Part shown: positions 1-10,066 of the stretch, piece after piece | How positions within the stretch are numbered: position 1 is the first letter of the stretch | Layout of the letters: every line of letters starts with the position of its first letter | Origin: Edwardsiella tarda ATCC 15947 = NBRC 105688 | GTDB lineage: Bacteria; Pseudomonadota; Gammaproteobacteria; Enterobacterales; Enterobacteriaceae | Assembly: GCF_003113495.2 (NCBI RefSeq) | Contig: NZ_CP084506.1 | Span: 3,472,001-3,536,000, forward strand | DNA length: 64,000 nt | Direction: 5' to 3' | The notes under the pieces: model-generated | Databases searched by the model: none | Seen by the model: the letters and a program-made list of their open reading frames with translations, nothing else | Told to the model about the DNA's origin: nothing | Program-made: the position numbers and the translations under genes

Positions 1-108
1 GGCTGGCTGGCCGAGCATCCGCTACGCGCCGAGAGCTTACAGCAGGAGAGTCTGTGGCAGGGGTATGTCCACTGGTCGCTAACGATCGCGGAAGCACCAC
101 ACCACTAA
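1..108 (+). CDS. gppA: C-terminal fragment, probable guanosine pentaphosphatase/exopolyphosphatase GppA
   Basis: The window opens inside a reading frame whose last 35 codons end at a TAA at 106-108. The visible tail reads like the C-terminus of GppA, which hydrolyses pppGpp to ppGpp. The identification rests mainly on position: in E. coli gppA lies next to rep and converges with it, as here. Only about 35 residues are present and no catalytic motif can be seen, so the name is tentative. Confidence 0.6.
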   Translation, partial: GWLAEHPLRAESLQQESLWQGYVHWSLTIAEAPHH

Positions 109-113
109 GCCAT

Positions 114-132
114 GGGCGCCCGATGGGCGCCC
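114..132. terminator. Hairpin between convergent gppA-like gene and rep
   Basis: Two copies of gggcgccc (114-121 and 125-132) separated by gat form a strong GC hairpin between the convergent stop codons. The plus-strand side is followed by a short T-rich stretch (tgattctttg), so it may end transcription from the gppA side. The U-tract is poor, so this is a moderate call. Confidence 0.45.
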
Positions 133-146
133 TGATTCTTTGCAGC

Positions 147-2168
147 TTAGGATGACTTCGCTCGCGCCAACTGCGCTTTCAGATTGGCTAAATGCGACTT
201 CCCTCGCTGCATTCGCTCCTCGGGGCTCACCACCTTACGTGCGCTCTCCCACAGCAGATCATCCTGCGGCAGCTCCAGTAGGAAGCGGCTCGGCTCTGGA
301 CGCACCAACTCGCCATACTGGCGCCGTTCGCGACACAACGTGAATACCAGCTCCCTCTGCGCCCGAGTGATGCCGACGTAGGCCAGACGCCGCTCTTCAT
401 CGACATTCTCCTCATCGATGCTACTCTGATGCGGTAGTATCCCTTCCTCCATGCCAACCAGGTAGACGTAGGGAAACTCCAATCCCTTAGAGGCGTGCAG
501 TGTCATCAATTGCACCTGATCGGCCTCCTCTTCAGACTCTCCCCGCTCCATCATGTCACGCAAGGTAAAGCGGTTGACGACTTGCGTCAGGGTCATCGGC
601 TCATCCAGATCGTTGCCTTGCAACATCTCGGTCATCCAACTGAATAACTGATTGACGTTCTTCATCCGCATCTCGGCCGCCCGCGGGCTAGCCGAGGTCT
701 CAAACAGCCAGCTTTCGTAGTCAATGCCATGGATCAGATCGCGTACCGCCGCCGTCGCGTCACGTTCGCACAACGCGGCAATCTCCGCCAACCAATGGGT
801 GAAATGTTGTAACGATGCCAACCGCGGCCCCTTCAGAGTCTGCTCCAGCCCGACATCGAAGCTGGCACGAAACAAGCTGATACCACGCTGATTCGCCCAC
901 TCGCCCAGCTTTTGTAGGGTTGCCGGACCGATCTCACGCCGAGGCGTATTGACGATGCGCAGGAAGGCGCTGTCATCGTCTGGGTTGGTGAGCACCCGCA
1001 GATAGGAGAGCAGATCCTTAATCTCTGCCCGGGAGAAGAAGGAGGTACCGCCGGAAATCTTGTAAGGGATGCGGTTTTGCATCAGCATCTTTTCAAACAC
1101 CCGCGACTGATGGTTACCACGGTAAAGGATGGCGTAGTCGCTATAGGCGGTCTTATTAATAAAGTGGTGAGCGATCAGCTCGCCGACGACCCGCTCCGCC
1201 TCGTGCTCCTCGTTGTTGGCCGTGATCACCTTAAGCGGTTCCCCATAACCAAGCTCGGAAAAAAGCCTTTTCTCAAACACATGCGGGTTATTGGCGATCA
1301 AAATATTGGCCGCCTTGAGGATGCGTTGCGAGGAGCGATAGTTCTGCTCCAGCTTGACCACCCGTAACGCCGGGAAGTCCTCCTTCAGCAACACCAGATT
1401 CTGTGGACGGGCGCCGCGCCAGGAGTAGATAGATTGGTCGTCGTCACCGACCACAGTAAAGCGGGCGCGGCTGCCGACCAGCAGCTTGACCAACTCATAT
1501 TGACTGGTGTTCGTATCCTGATATTCATCAACCAGCAGGTAGCGGATACGCTGCTGCCAACGCTCCCGCACCGTCTGGTCACGCCGTAATAGCAGCGTCG
1601 GCAACAGGATCAGATCATCGAAGTCGAGCACATTGCAAGACTTCAGTTGCGCGTCATACAACGCATAGCAGTCGGCGAATAGGCGATCTCGCGGTGAACG
1701 CGCCAGTGCGGCCGCCTGACTCGGATCGATCAGATCATTCTTCCAGTTGGAGATCGTGGCGATCAGTTGTTGTAGCTGGGTCTTATCCTTCTCCAGCCAA
1801 CGCTCGGTCAAATCGCTCAACAGCGCCAGTTGGTCCTGATCGTCGAAGAGCGAGAAGTTGGGCTTCATCGCCAGCGCCTTATATTCACGCTTGATGATCT
1901 CCAGCCCCAGGGTATGGAAGGTCGAGATCATCAGACCGCGCGCCTCTTTGCGCCCCAGAGTCTGCGCCACACGCTCCTTCATCTCGCGCGCCGCCTTATT
2001 GGTAAAGGTAACGGCGGCGATCTGGCGGGCGGGATAGCCACACACCCGGATCAGATGAGCGATCTTATTGGTGATCACTCGCGTCTTACCGGATCCGGCA
2101 CCGGCGAGGACCAGACAGGGGCCTGTAACATATTCGACGGCCTGCTGCTGACCGGGATTTAAACGCAT
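147..2168 (-). CDS. rep: ATP-dependent DNA helicase Rep
   Basis: Superfamily 1A 3'-5' helicase (UvrD/PcrA group) that clears proteins ahead of the replication fork and associates with DnaB. The start at 2168 gives 673 residues, the same length as E. coli Rep, and begins [12 protein letters not shown]. The open frame continues 89 codons further upstream, but that part does not resemble the family and is rejected. Walker A (AGAGSGKT, Lys about 28), the Walker B-type DEYQDT and the [13 protein letters not shown] motif are all visible, followed by [14 protein letters not shown] (motif V) and VGITRA (motif VI). It is divergent from ppiC and convergent with the gppA-like gene, as in E. coli. Confidence 0.97.
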   Translation of the reverse strand: MRLNPGQQQAVEYVTGPCLVLAGAGSGKTRVITNKIAHLIRVCGYPARQIAAVTFTNKAAREMKERVAQTLGRKEARGLMISTFHTLGLEIIKREYKALAMKPNFSLFDDQDQLALLSDLTERWLEKDKTQLQQLIATISNWKNDLIDPSQAAALARSPRDRLFADCYALYDAQLKSCNVLDFDDLILLPTLLLRRDQTVRERWQQRIRYLLVDEYQDTNTSQYELVKLLVGSRARFTVVGDDDQSIYSWRGARPQNLVLLKEDFPALRVVKLEQNYRSSQRILKAANILIANNPHVFEKRLFSELGYGEPLKVITANNEEHEAERVVGELIAHHFINKTAYSDYAILYRGNHQSRVFEKMLMQNRIPYKISGGTSFFSRAEIKDLLSYLRVLTNPDDDSAFLRIVNTPRREIGPATLQKLGEWANQRGISLFRASFDVGLEQTLKGPRLASLQHFTHWLAEIAALCERDATAAVRDLIHGIDYESWLFETSASPRAAEMRMKNVNQLFSWMTEMLQGNDLDEPMTLTQVVNRFTLRDMMERGESEEEADQVQLMTLHASKGLEFPYVYLVGMEEGILPHQSSIDEENVDEERRLAYVGITRAQRELVFTLCRERRQYGELVRPEPSRFLLELPQDDLLWESARKVVSPEERMQRGKSHLANLKAQLARAKSS

Positions 2169-2366
2169 GACGGTATACCTGCTAATGATGACATCGAGGA
2201 GCGGGGCGATTGTAGCAGAAAGCGACTGGGGAAAAAAAACGCGGCTCATCGCGGGAGGGGGCACATTGCCTGATGACGCACGCCACCGTACACTAGCGCT
2301 TCCATCGCCCGGCACACACACGGCCAGGCGCATCGCCAAGCGTAGAGTAAAGAGTAAGGAGTTACC

Positions 2367-2648
2367 ATGGCCCGAAGCGCCGCCGCCCTGCACATCCTGG
2401 TCGATAGCCAGACCGAGGCCGAGGCCCTGCTGCAAAAATTACGGCGAGGAGCGAACTTCCAGGCGCTGGCACGCCGTCATTCGCGCTGCCCCTCGAAGCG
2501 CCAGGGGGGCGATCTCGGTGAATTTCGTCGGGGGAGCATGGTGCCCGAGTTTGACCGCGCCGTCTTCAGCAGCCCACTGCTGACGCCAGTCGGCCCGGTC
2601 AAGACCCGTTTCGGCTACCACATCATCAAGGTGCTGTATCGCAACTAA
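2367..2648 (+). CDS. ppiC: Peptidyl-prolyl cis-trans isomerase C (parvulin)
   Basis: A 93-residue single-domain parvulin, the same size as E. coli PpiC. It catalyses cis-trans isomerisation of peptidyl-prolyl bonds in the cytoplasm. The family signatures are present: AALHILV near the N-terminus, GGDLGEF and VPEFD in the middle, and the C-terminal [12 protein letters not shown]. An AAGGAG-type ribosome site (agtaaggag) lies just before the ATG. It sits between rep (divergent) and ilvC (convergent), as in E. coli. No signal peptide. Confidence 0.96.
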   Translation: MARSAAALHILVDSQTEAEALLQKLRRGANFQALARRHSRCPSKRQGGDLGEFRRGSMVPEFDRAVFSSPLLTPVGPVKTRFGYHIIKVLYRN

Positions 2649-2676
2649 ACAGCGCGCTACAGACTACGCTAATGCC

Positions 2677-4155
2677 TCACTCCGCCACGGCAATGCGCTT
2701 CATTGCCGTCATATAACCGCGCAGACGCTCTCCGACGATCTCGATGGGATGTTGACGGATGGCCTGATTAACGTCACGCAGGGTGGCGTTATCCACCGCG
2801 CTGACGGGTAGCGCCTGACCCAGATCACCCGCCTGCAGCGTCGTCATAACATGCTGGCGCAGCAGCGGAACCGCCGCGTTAGCGAACAGGTAATTGCCAT
2901 ACTCGGCGGTATCGGAAATCACCACATTCATTTCATACAGACGCTTACGCGCGATGGTGTTGGCGATCAGCGGCAGCTCATGCAGTGATTCATAATAAGC
3001 CGACTCGGCGACGATCCCGGAGGCCACCATGGTCTCAAAGGCCAGTTCGACGCCTGCCTTCACCATCGCCACCAGCAACACCCCGTGATCAAAATAGCTC
3101 TGCTCATCAATCTTGCCGCTGAACGGCGGGGCGTTCTCGAAGGCACTCTTGCCGGTCTGTGCCCGCCAGGTCAGCAGATGTCGGTCATCCTCGGCCCAAT
3201 CGGCCATCATGCCTCGGGAGAACTCACCGGAGATAATGTCATCCATATGCTTGGCGAACAGGGGCGCCAGCAGAACCTTGAGTTGTTCGGCCAACTCATG
3301 GGCACGCAGCTTCGCCGGATTGGAGAGGCGATCCATCATCAGGGTGATCCCCCCCTGCTTCAGGGCCTCGGTAATGGTCTCCCAGCCAAACTGGATCAGC
3401 TTACCCGCCCAGGCCGGATCGGCTCCATCCGCCACCAGACGCTCATAGCACAACAGCGAACCGGTTTGCAGCATGCCACACAGGATGGTCTGCTCCCCCA
3501 TCAGATCGGACTTCACCTCCGCCACGAATGACGACTCCAGTACCCCGGCGCGATCACCACCGGTCGCCACCGCCCACGCCTTGGCGATCGCCATCCCCTC
3601 CCCGCGCGGATCGTTCTCTGGATGCACCGCGATCAGGGTCGGTACCCCGAAGCCGCGCTTATACTCCTCACGCACCTCGGTGCCTGGACATTTAGGCGCC
3701 ACCATCACCACGGTGATATCCGGGCGGATCTGCTCGCCCACCTCGACGATATTGAAGCCATGCGAATACCCCAATGCCGCTCCCTGCTTCATCAACGGTT
3801 GTACCGCTCGCACCACGGCAGAGTGCTGCTTATCCGGCGTCAGGTTAATCACCAAGTCGGCCTGCGGGATCAGTGTCTGATAGTCGCCGACGACAAAGCC
3901 ATGCTCGCTGGCGCGGCGATAAGAGTCACGCCGCTCGGCGATCGCCTCATTACGTAAGGCATAGGCGACATCCAGCCCCGAATCGCGCATGTTTAGGCCC
4001 TGATTCAACCCCTGCGCGCCGCAACCGACGATCACCACCTTCTTACCACGCAGTGCCGCGACACCATCGGCGAACTCCTCTCGCGCCATGAAACGACATT
4101 TACCCAGTTGCGCCAGCTGTTGGCGCAGATTCAGCGTATTGAAATAGTTCGTCAT
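2677..4155 (-). CDS. ilvC: Ketol-acid reductoisomerase (class II, long form)
   Basis: NADPH-dependent isomeroreductase that converts acetolactate or acetohydroxybutyrate to the dihydroxy acids of the valine and isoleucine pathways. The start at 4155 gives 492 residues beginning [14 protein letters not shown], matching the long enterobacterial form (491 in E. coli). The open frame upstream of this ATG is unlike the family. The Rossmann motif [10 protein letters not shown] lies near residue 40-50. The duplicated C-terminal helical domain of class II enzymes accounts for the length. The gene is divergent from ilvY, whose product is expected to activate it when the inducing substrates accumulate. 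Confidence 0.98.
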   Translation of the reverse strand: MTNYFNTLNLRQQLAQLGKCRFMAREEFADGVAALRGKKVVIVGCGAQGLNQGLNMRDSGLDVAYALRNEAIAERRDSYRRASEHGFVVGDYQTLIPQADLVINLTPDKQHSAVVRAVQPLMKQGAALGYSHGFNIVEVGEQIRPDITVVMVAPKCPGTEVREEYKRGFGVPTLIAVHPENDPRGEGMAIAKAWAVATGGDRAGVLESSFVAEVKSDLMGEQTILCGMLQTGSLLCYERLVADGADPAWAGKLIQFGWETITEALKQGGITLMMDRLSNPAKLRAHELAEQLKVLLAPLFAKHMDDIISGEFSRGMMADWAEDDRHLLTWRAQTGKSAFENAPPFSGKIDEQSYFDHGVLLVAMVKAGVELAFETMVASGIVAESAYYESLHELPLIANTIARKRLYEMNVVISDTAEYGNYLFANAAVPLLRQHVMTTLQAGDLGQALPVSAVDNATLRDVNQAIRQHPIEIVGERLRGYMTAMKRIAVAE

Positions 4156-4314
4156 GCTGCACTCCGTCCTGTTCGGTGATGGGGTATGCATCCGGCGATC
4201 CGCCGCCGCTACCCTAATGGTGATGTCCCTGCCCGTCCGCCTGCTGCTCGACGGCGATAAGACCATCATAGGCCAGGACGAGCGTTGCTTAAATTGATAT
4301 ATTGAGAAGATGTT

Positions 4315-4331
4315 ATTGCATTTTTTGCAAT
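4315..4331. promoter_or_regulatory. Candidate IlvY operator (inverted repeat)
   Basis: A perfect inverted repeat, attgca-N5-tgcaat, lies 20 bp upstream of the ilvY start in the ilvC-ilvY divergent interval. It has the spacing and T-N11-A form typical of LysR-family sites. By analogy with E. coli, where IlvY binds the shared interval to activate ilvC and repress itself, this is the best operator candidate. The assignment to IlvY is inference. Confidence 0.55.
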
Positions 4332-4350
4332 GAAATCGCCGAGGACAACC

Positions 4351-5250
4351 ATGGATATCCGCGATCTCAAATTATTTCTGCAACTGGCCGATAGCCGTCA
4401 CTTCGCCCGTACCGCCGCGACGATGCACGTCAGTCCCTCGACGCTGTCACGCCAGATACAACGTCTGGAGGAAGAGCTGGGACAACCGCTGTTGTTGCGC
4501 GATAACCGTGATGTCCGCCTGACGGCGGCCGGGGAGCAACTGCAAGACTTTGCCCGTCAGACCCTGCTGCACTACCGCCAGCTACGCAGCGGACTCGATC
4601 GTCACGGTCTCGCCTTGAGTGGCGAGCTGCATCTGTTCTGCTCGGTCACCGCCGCCTACAGCCATTTTCCACCGATCCTCGACCGTTTTCGCGCCCATCA
4701 CCCTCAGGTCGATATCCGCCTGACTACCGGTGATGCCGCCGACGCCGTCGATAAGGTGCAAGGCGGCGCGGCAGATCTGGCTATTGCCGGGCGGCCACAA
4801 ACGCTACCCAATAGCCTGGCGTTCTACCCCATCGGCGAGATCCCACTGCGTCTTATCGCACCCGCGTTGCCCTGCCCGGTACGCGACGATGTACAATGCA
4901 CGCAGCCCGACTGGGCGCAGATTCCGTTTATCCTGCCGCAACATGGCCCGGCGCGGCAGCGCATCGATCAATGGTTTCGCCGCCGACGCATCCATACCCC
5001 GCGCATCTACGCTACGGTGGCCGGTCACGAGGCCATTGTCTCCATGGTCGCCCTGGGCTGCGGCATCGCCCTGCTACCCGAGGTGGTGATCGCTAACAGC
5101 CCGGAGAGCATGCGTGCGCGCATCATCACGCTAGAGAATCGCGTCGCCATCGATCCCTTCGAGCTGGGCGTCTGTGTGCAACACAAACGCCTACGCGAAC
5201 CGCCGATCGCCGCCTTCTGGTCATTGCTGGCCGAGACGGCGAGCCGCTGA
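4351..5250 (+). CDS. ilvY: LysR-type regulator IlvY
   Basis: LysR-family activator of ilvC. From the ATG at 4351 it has 299 residues (297 in E. coli). The N-terminal winged helix-turn-helix ([18 protein letters not shown], then [18 protein letters not shown]) occupies about residues 1-60. A periplasmic-binding-protein-like effector domain follows ([16 protein letters not shown], then [10 protein letters not shown]). A GAGGA ribosome site precedes the ATG. An upstream in-frame ATG at 4330 overlaps the candidate operator and lacks family similarity, so I rejected it. It is convergent with ilvA. Confidence 0.96.
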   Translation: MDIRDLKLFLQLADSRHFARTAATMHVSPSTLSRQIQRLEEELGQPLLLRDNRDVRLTAAGEQLQDFARQTLLHYRQLRSGLDRHGLALSGELHLFCSVTAAYSHFPPILDRFRAHHPQVDIRLTTGDAADAVDKVQGGAADLAIAGRPQTLPNSLAFYPIGEIPLRLIAPALPCPVRDDVQCTQPDWAQIPFILPQHGPARQRIDQWFRRRRIHTPRIYATVAGHEAIVSMVALGCGIALLPEVVIANSPESMRARIITLENRVAIDPFELGVCVQHKRLREPPIAAFWSLLAETASR

Positions 5251-5281
5251 ACGCCACCGAGACACTAGACTGGAACGCCAC

Positions 5282-6826
5282 CTAGCCTTGCAAGAAGAAA
5301 CGAAAGGCCGGATTAGCGCTCTCGTCGTGGCACTCGTAGCCTAATTCCATGAGACGCGCCGCGAAGCTGGCGTCACGGTCCGAGCACTCGAAGGCCGCCA
5401 ATACCCGTCCGAAGTCGGTGCCGTGGCTACGATAGTGAAACAGCGAGATATTCCAGTGGGTGCCCAGAGTTTGCAGAAACTTGAGCAACGCACCCGGTGC
5501 CTCGGGGAACTCGAAGCTGTAGAGCCGCTCCTGCAACGGTTTACTCGGCCGGCCGCCAACCATATAGCGCACATGCAGCTTGGCCATCTCATCATCGGAG
5601 AGATCCATCACCTGGTAACCGCCGCCGCGCAGTGAAGCCACGATCTCCTCGCGCTCGCGTTGGCCGTTGGTCAATCGCACCCCGACAAAGATGCAGGCCT
5701 GATCGGCATCGGCATAGCGGTAGTTGAACTCGGTCACCGCGCGCCCGCCCAATAACTGGCAGAAGGCCAAGAAGCTCCCCTTACGCTCGGGGATGGTCAC
5801 CGCCAGCAAGGCCTCACGCTGCTCGCCTAACTCACAGCGCTCGGAGACATAGCGCAGGCCGTGAAAGTTCAGATTGGCACCAGACAGCACATGAGCCAGG
5901 TGCTCGCCACGAATAGCGTGACGCTGGACATACTGCTTCAGGCCAGCCAACGCCAACGCACCGGAGGGTTCCGCTACCGCCCTGACATCCTCAAACAGAT
6001 CCTTCACCGCGGCACAAATCGCGTCGCTATCCACCGTGATCACATCATCCAAGTAGCGCTGACACAGGCGGAATGTCTCATCACCGATACGCTTCACCGC
6101 CACGCCTTCGGCGAATAGGCCAACCCGTTCCAGCTCGACCGGTCGACCCGCATCCAATGCCGCTCGTAGGCAAGCAGAATCACGCGCCTCCACACCGATC
6201 ACCTGCACTTGCGGCATCAGCTGTTTAATCAGCACCGCCACCCCGGCAGCCAGTCCCCCGCCGCCCACCGGAACGAAGATGCGGTCAAGGTGGGCATCCT
6301 GCTGCAGTAGCTCAAGCGCCAGCGTGCCCTGGCCAGCGATCACCGCCGGATGGTCGAAGGGGGGAATAAAGGTCAGTCCACTCTCCTGCGCTAACTGCAG
6401 CGCATGCGCCTTAGCCTCGTCAAAGTTGGCACCGTGTAACACCACTCGGCCACCAAAACCACGCACCGCATCCACCTTGATATCCGCCGTCGCCCGCGGC
6501 ATGACGATGGTAGCCGCCATGCCCAATTTGGCCGCCGACAGCGCCACCCCCTGGGCATGATTCCCGGCCGATGCGGTGATCACCCCGCGTTCACGCTGCG
6601 CCGCGCTCAACCCGGCGATCATCGCGTAGGCACCGCGTAACTTGAAGCTATGCACCGGCTGGCGATCTTCGCGCTTCACGAGAATGTGGTTATCCAGGCG
6701 GGCAGAGAGTTTTTCCATCGCCTGCAGTGGTGTCACCTGTGCCACCTCATACACCGGGGCGCGCAGCACCGCACGGAGATACTCGGCGCCATCCGGTGCC
6801 GAGGATAGCGGTTGTGTCTCACTCAT
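5282..6826 (-). CDS. ilvA: Threonine deaminase, biosynthetic
   Basis: PLP-dependent L-threonine dehydratase that makes 2-oxobutyrate, the committed step to isoleucine. It has 514 residues, as in E. coli. The PLP lysine lies in PVHSFKLRGAY (Lys62) and the glycine-rich phosphate loop reads VGGGGLAAG. Two C-terminal ACT-like regulatory regions follow from about residue 330, consistent with isoleucine inhibition and valine activation. Its ATG overlaps the ilvD stop (TGATG sharing one A), which indicates translational coupling. It is the last gene of ilvGMEDA. Confidence 0.97.
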   Translation of the reverse strand: MSETQPLSSAPDGAEYLRAVLRAPVYEVAQVTPLQAMEKLSARLDNHILVKREDRQPVHSFKLRGAYAMIAGLSAAQRERGVITASAGNHAQGVALSAAKLGMAATIVMPRATADIKVDAVRGFGGRVVLHGANFDEAKAHALQLAQESGLTFIPPFDHPAVIAGQGTLALELLQQDAHLDRIFVPVGGGGLAAGVAVLIKQLMPQVQVIGVEARDSACLRAALDAGRPVELERVGLFAEGVAVKRIGDETFRLCQRYLDDVITVDSDAICAAVKDLFEDVRAVAEPSGALALAGLKQYVQRHAIRGEHLAHVLSGANLNFHGLRYVSERCELGEQREALLAVTIPERKGSFLAFCQLLGGRAVTEFNYRYADADQACIFVGVRLTNGQREREEIVASLRGGGYQVMDLSDDEMAKLHVRYMVGGRPSKPLQERLYSFEFPEAPGALLKFLQTLGTHWNISLFHYRSHGTDFGRVLAAFECSDRDASFAARLMELGYECHDESANPAFRFFLQG

Positions 6827-8679
6827 CAGTACTCTCCCAGTTTGCTTCGATCACGTACTGCGCCGCGATCGGCGCTCGTCGCTAGGCTGGCATAAGCGCG
6901 TAAGGCCAGAGAGACAGGACGCTGGCGGCTACGCGGCGTCCAGGCTCGATCACCACGCGCCAGCTCCTGCTGACGCCGCTGCGCCAGCTCGCTTTCGGGG
7001 ATCGCGAGGCGAATATGACGCGCCGGAATATCGATCTCGATCAGATCACCGTCGCAGACTAAGGCGATGGCACCGCCGCTGGCCGCCTCTGGTGAGACAT
7101 GGCCGATCGACAATCCCGAGGTTCCGCCGGAGAAACGCCCGTCGGTGATCAGGGCACACTGTTTACCCAATCCCATCGACTTCAGATAAGAGGTGGGATA
7201 GAGCATCTCCTGCATCCCCGGCCCCCCCTTCGGGCCCTCATAGCGGATCACCACCACATCACCGGCCTGGATCTGACTACCGAGGATTGCCTCAACCGCC
7301 GCCTCTTGGCTTTCGAAGACCCGTGCCGGGCCACGGAAGAGCAGACTGTCATCGTCGACCCCGGCGGTCTTAACGATGCAACCATCCGGCGCCAGATTAC
7401 CCGCCAAGACTGCCAACCCACCATCCTGGCTATAGGCAAACTCCCGAGTCCGAATACACCCCGTCTGGCGATCACGGTCCAGCGTCTCCCAACGGCATGA
7501 CTGGCCGAAGGGTTCAGTCGTCCGCAGTCCGGCGGGACCGGCGCGATACAAGCGTTGTACCGCCTCATCCTCACTGCGCATGATGTCATAACGCGCCAGC
7601 GTCTCTGTCAGATCCAATCCCAACACGTTGACGACACCGCGATTCAAGAGCCCTGCCCGCTCCAACTCACCGAGGATCCCCATCACCCCGCCGGCGCGGT
7701 GAACATCCTCCATGTGGTAACGCTGGGTGCTGGGCGCGACCTTGCACAGATGGGGAACCTGACGCGACAGACGATCGATATCCGCCAGGGTGAAGTCGGC
7801 CTCGGCCTCTTGAGCCGCCGCCAGCAAATGCAGCACCGTATTGGTCGATCCGCCCATGGCGATATCCAGCGTCATGGCATTCTCGAAGGCTGCCTTGTTG
7901 GCGATACTACGCGGCAATACCGAGGCATCATCGTGCTCATAATAACGCCGCGTTAATGCGACGATTCGCTGCCCGGCCTCCTCAAACAATGTCCGGCGAT
8001 CGGCATGGGTTGCCAGCAGGGAACCATTGCCCGGTAGCGCTAATCCTAAGGCCTCCATCAGGCAGTTCATCGAGTTGGCGGTAAACATCCCGGAACAGGA
8101 TCCGCACGTCGGACAGGCGGCACGTTCAATCTGCGCGCTCTCCTCATCGCTCACCTGGGGATTCGCGCCCTGGATCATGGCATCGACCAAATCTAACTTG
8201 ATCAGTTGATCCGAGAGACGCGTCTTACCCGCCTCCATCGGCCCACCAGAGACGAAGATCACCGGAATATTCAGGCGCAACGCCGCCATCATCATCCCCG
8301 GCGTGATCTTGTCGCAGTTTGAGATACAGACCATGGCGTCAGCGCAGTGGGCGTTGACCATATACTCCACCGAATCGGCGATCAGCTCGCGCGAGGGGAG
8401 TGAATAGAGCATGCCACCATGCCCCATGGCGATACCATCATCCACCGCGATGGTATTAAACTCCTTGGCCACGCCACCAGCCGCCTCGATCTGTGTGGCC
8501 ACCAGCCGCCCGAGATCGCGCAGATGCACATGACCCGGCACAAACTGGGTGAACGAGTTCACCACCGCGATAATCGGCTTACCAAAATCCGCATCGGTCA
8601 TCCCGGTCGCGCGCCACAACGCGCGGGCACCGGCCATATTGCGGCCATGGGTGGTAGTCGCTGAACGATACTTAGCCAT
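6826..8679 (-). CDS. ilvD: Dihydroxy-acid dehydratase
   Basis: Iron-sulfur dehydratase that converts dihydroxy acids to 2-keto acids in valine and isoleucine synthesis. The start at 8679 ([15 protein letters not shown]) gives 617 residues (616 in E. coli). The 22-codon upstream extension is unlike the family. Cluster cysteines are visible in VCISNCDK and [19 protein letters not shown]. The C-terminal [19 protein letters not shown] motif is intact. It is followed by overlapping ilvA and preceded by ilvE after a 117 bp gap that contains a hairpin. Confidence 0.97.
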   Translation of the reverse strand: MAKYRSATTTHGRNMAGARALWRATGMTDADFGKPIIAVVNSFTQFVPGHVHLRDLGRLVATQIEAAGGVAKEFNTIAVDDGIAMGHGGMLYSLPSRELIADSVEYMVNAHCADAMVCISNCDKITPGMMMAALRLNIPVIFVSGGPMEAGKTRLSDQLIKLDLVDAMIQGANPQVSDEESAQIERAACPTCGSCSGMFTANSMNCLMEALGLALPGNGSLLATHADRRTLFEEAGQRIVALTRRYYEHDDASVLPRSIANKAAFENAMTLDIAMGGSTNTVLHLLAAAQEAEADFTLADIDRLSRQVPHLCKVAPSTQRYHMEDVHRAGGVMGILGELERAGLLNRGVVNVLGLDLTETLARYDIMRSEDEAVQRLYRAGPAGLRTTEPFGQSCRWETLDRDRQTGCIRTREFAYSQDGGLAVLAGNLAPDGCIVKTAGVDDDSLLFRGPARVFESQEAAVEAILGSQIQAGDVVVIRYEGPKGGPGMQEMLYPTSYLKSMGLGKQCALITDGRFSGGTSGLSIGHVSPEAASGGAIALVCDGDLIEIDIPARHIRLAIPESELAQRRQQELARGDRAWTPRSRQRPVSLALRAYASLATSADRGAVRDRSKLGEY

Positions 8680-8698
8680 GCACAATTCACTCCCAGTG

Positions 8699-8719
8699 TT
8701 GCCCGCATCCGGCGGGCAA
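8699..8719. repeat. Intergenic hairpin, ilvE-ilvD gap (REP-like)
   Basis: A perfect 8 bp stem, ttgcccgc/gcgggcaa with a 5-base loop, lies in the 117 bp gap between ilvE and ilvD. A second imperfect GC-rich repeat (catccggcctcacgccggg) lies nearer to ilvE. They resemble enterobacterial REP-type palindromes in position and base content. They could stabilise the upstream mRNA or lower downstream expression. I see no U-tract, so it is not a simple terminator. Confidence 0.5.
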
Positions 8720-8796
8720 AGATCAATCCATGGGCGCGCACTCACTCGGCGCCCTACCTGTCTATCGGGTTTACCTCATCCGGCCTCACGCCGGGT

Positions 8797-9726
8797 TTAG
8801 GAGTTGACCGCGTCCAACCAGCCGAAACGATCCTCGGTTTGGCCGTTGAACAGGCCGAAGAAAGCTTGCTGTACCCGCTTGGTAATCGGGCCACAACGTC
8901 CGATCCCCACCTGAATGCCATCGACACTACGCACCGGGGTGATCTCTGCCGCCGTTCCCGACATAAAGATCTCATCGGCCAGGTATAGCGCCTCGCGCGA
9001 CAGCACCTGCTCACGAACCTCCAGCCCCTGCGCCTTGGCCAGGGTGATGATGGCGTCACGGGTGATCCCCGGTAAGGCCGCCGACGTAAACGGCGGGGTA
9101 AAAATCACGCCGTTTTTGACCACAAACAGATTTTCGCCCGCCCCTTCGGAAACGTAACCGTGAACATCCAGCGCGATCCCCTCCTGATAACCATGACGAC
9201 GCGCCTCTGAGCCTACCAACAATGAAGAGAGGTAGTTGCCACCCGCCTTGGCGGCGGTCGGAATGGTATTCGGTGCCGCACGATGCCAAGAGGAGACCAT
9301 CGCATCGATACCCTGATCTAACGCCTCCTCACCCAGATAAGCCCCCCAAGGGAAGGCGGCGATGATGACATCCGTCTGATAGCCATCCGGGGGATTCACT
9401 CCCATGCCCACATCGCCGATAAAGACCAACGGGCGAATATAGGCGCTGGTCAGTTGATTACGGCGTAAGGTCTCTCGGCAGGCAGCCATCAACTCATCGA
9501 CACTGTAGGCGAGCGGCATACGATAGATGCGTGCCGAGTCGTGTAAACGCTGCATATGTTCCCGATGGCGGAAGACGGCTGGACCGCGATGCGTGTCATA
9601 ACAACGTACCCCCTCAAAGACCGAAGTACCGTAATGCAACGCGTGAGACATCACATGAACCCGGGCCTCGCCCCAGGGCACCATTTCGCCGTTAAACCAG
9701 ATGTAATCCGCTTTCTTGGTGGTCAT
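8797..9726 (-). CDS. ilvE: Branched-chain amino acid aminotransferase
   Basis: Class IV PLP aminotransferase that performs the last step of isoleucine, valine and leucine synthesis with glutamate as amino donor. It has 309 residues, the E. coli length. The PLP lysine is Lys160 in PTAAKAGGNYLSS. SHALHYGTSVFEGVR and SEGAGENLF are class IV signatures. It belongs to the ilvGMEDA operon, 49 bp after ilvM. Confidence 0.98.
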   Translation of the reverse strand: MTTKKADYIWFNGEMVPWGEARVHVMSHALHYGTSVFEGVRCYDTHRGPAVFRHREHMQRLHDSARIYRMPLAYSVDELMAACRETLRRNQLTSAYIRPLVFIGDVGMGVNPPDGYQTDVIIAAFPWGAYLGEEALDQGIDAMVSSWHRAAPNTIPTAAKAGGNYLSSLLVGSEARRHGYQEGIALDVHGYVSEGAGENLFVVKNGVIFTPPFTSAALPGITRDAIITLAKAQGLEVREQVLSREALYLADEIFMSGTAAEITPVRSVDGIQVGIGRCGPITKRVQQAFFGLFNGQTEDRFGWLDAVNS

Positions 9727-9775
9727 TGTGCTATTCCTTGTGGCGACCTGCGCCTGATGTAATAAGGGGGATAAC

Positions 9776-10066
9776 TCAGCCTAACGCCTGACGACAAGGC
9801 ATCATGGGCCGGGGAGCGAGGGCGCGCACCTCAACCTGTGCCACATCCAGCAATTTGCTCAACTGAGACGACAGCAGGCTGACGGGACGAGCGCTGGCAA
9901 CGGTCAGCTCAATATTGACGCTGTCGCACTCGCCATCTTGGGCCATATGCATGGCACAGATCTCAAAACCGCGGTGGCGAACCACACGCAGCACGCGTTC
10001 TAAGATCTCCGGACGACGACGCGCCTGGATCGCCAGATAGTGTTGGGATGAAGGGTTCTGCATCAT
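9776..10066 (-). CDS. ilvM: Acetolactate synthase II small subunit
   Basis: The 96-residue regulatory partner of IlvG, a short ACT-domain protein. The core [21 protein letters not shown] closely matches E. coli IlvM (87 residues). This copy has a slightly longer N-terminus and a different C-terminal tail. Its ATG overlaps the ilvG stop by 4 bp (ATGA), which supports coupled translation of the two subunits. Confidence 0.95.
   Translation of the reverse strand: MMQNPSSQHYLAIQARRRPEILERVLRVVRHRGFEICAMHMAQDGECDSVNIELTVASARPVSLLSSQLSKLLDVAQVEVRALAPRPMMPCRQALG

Noticed and set aside
2169..2435. N-terminal extension of Rep
   Set aside because: The extra 89 codons are unlike the helicase family and overlap the ppiC start region; the 673-residue start fits exactly.
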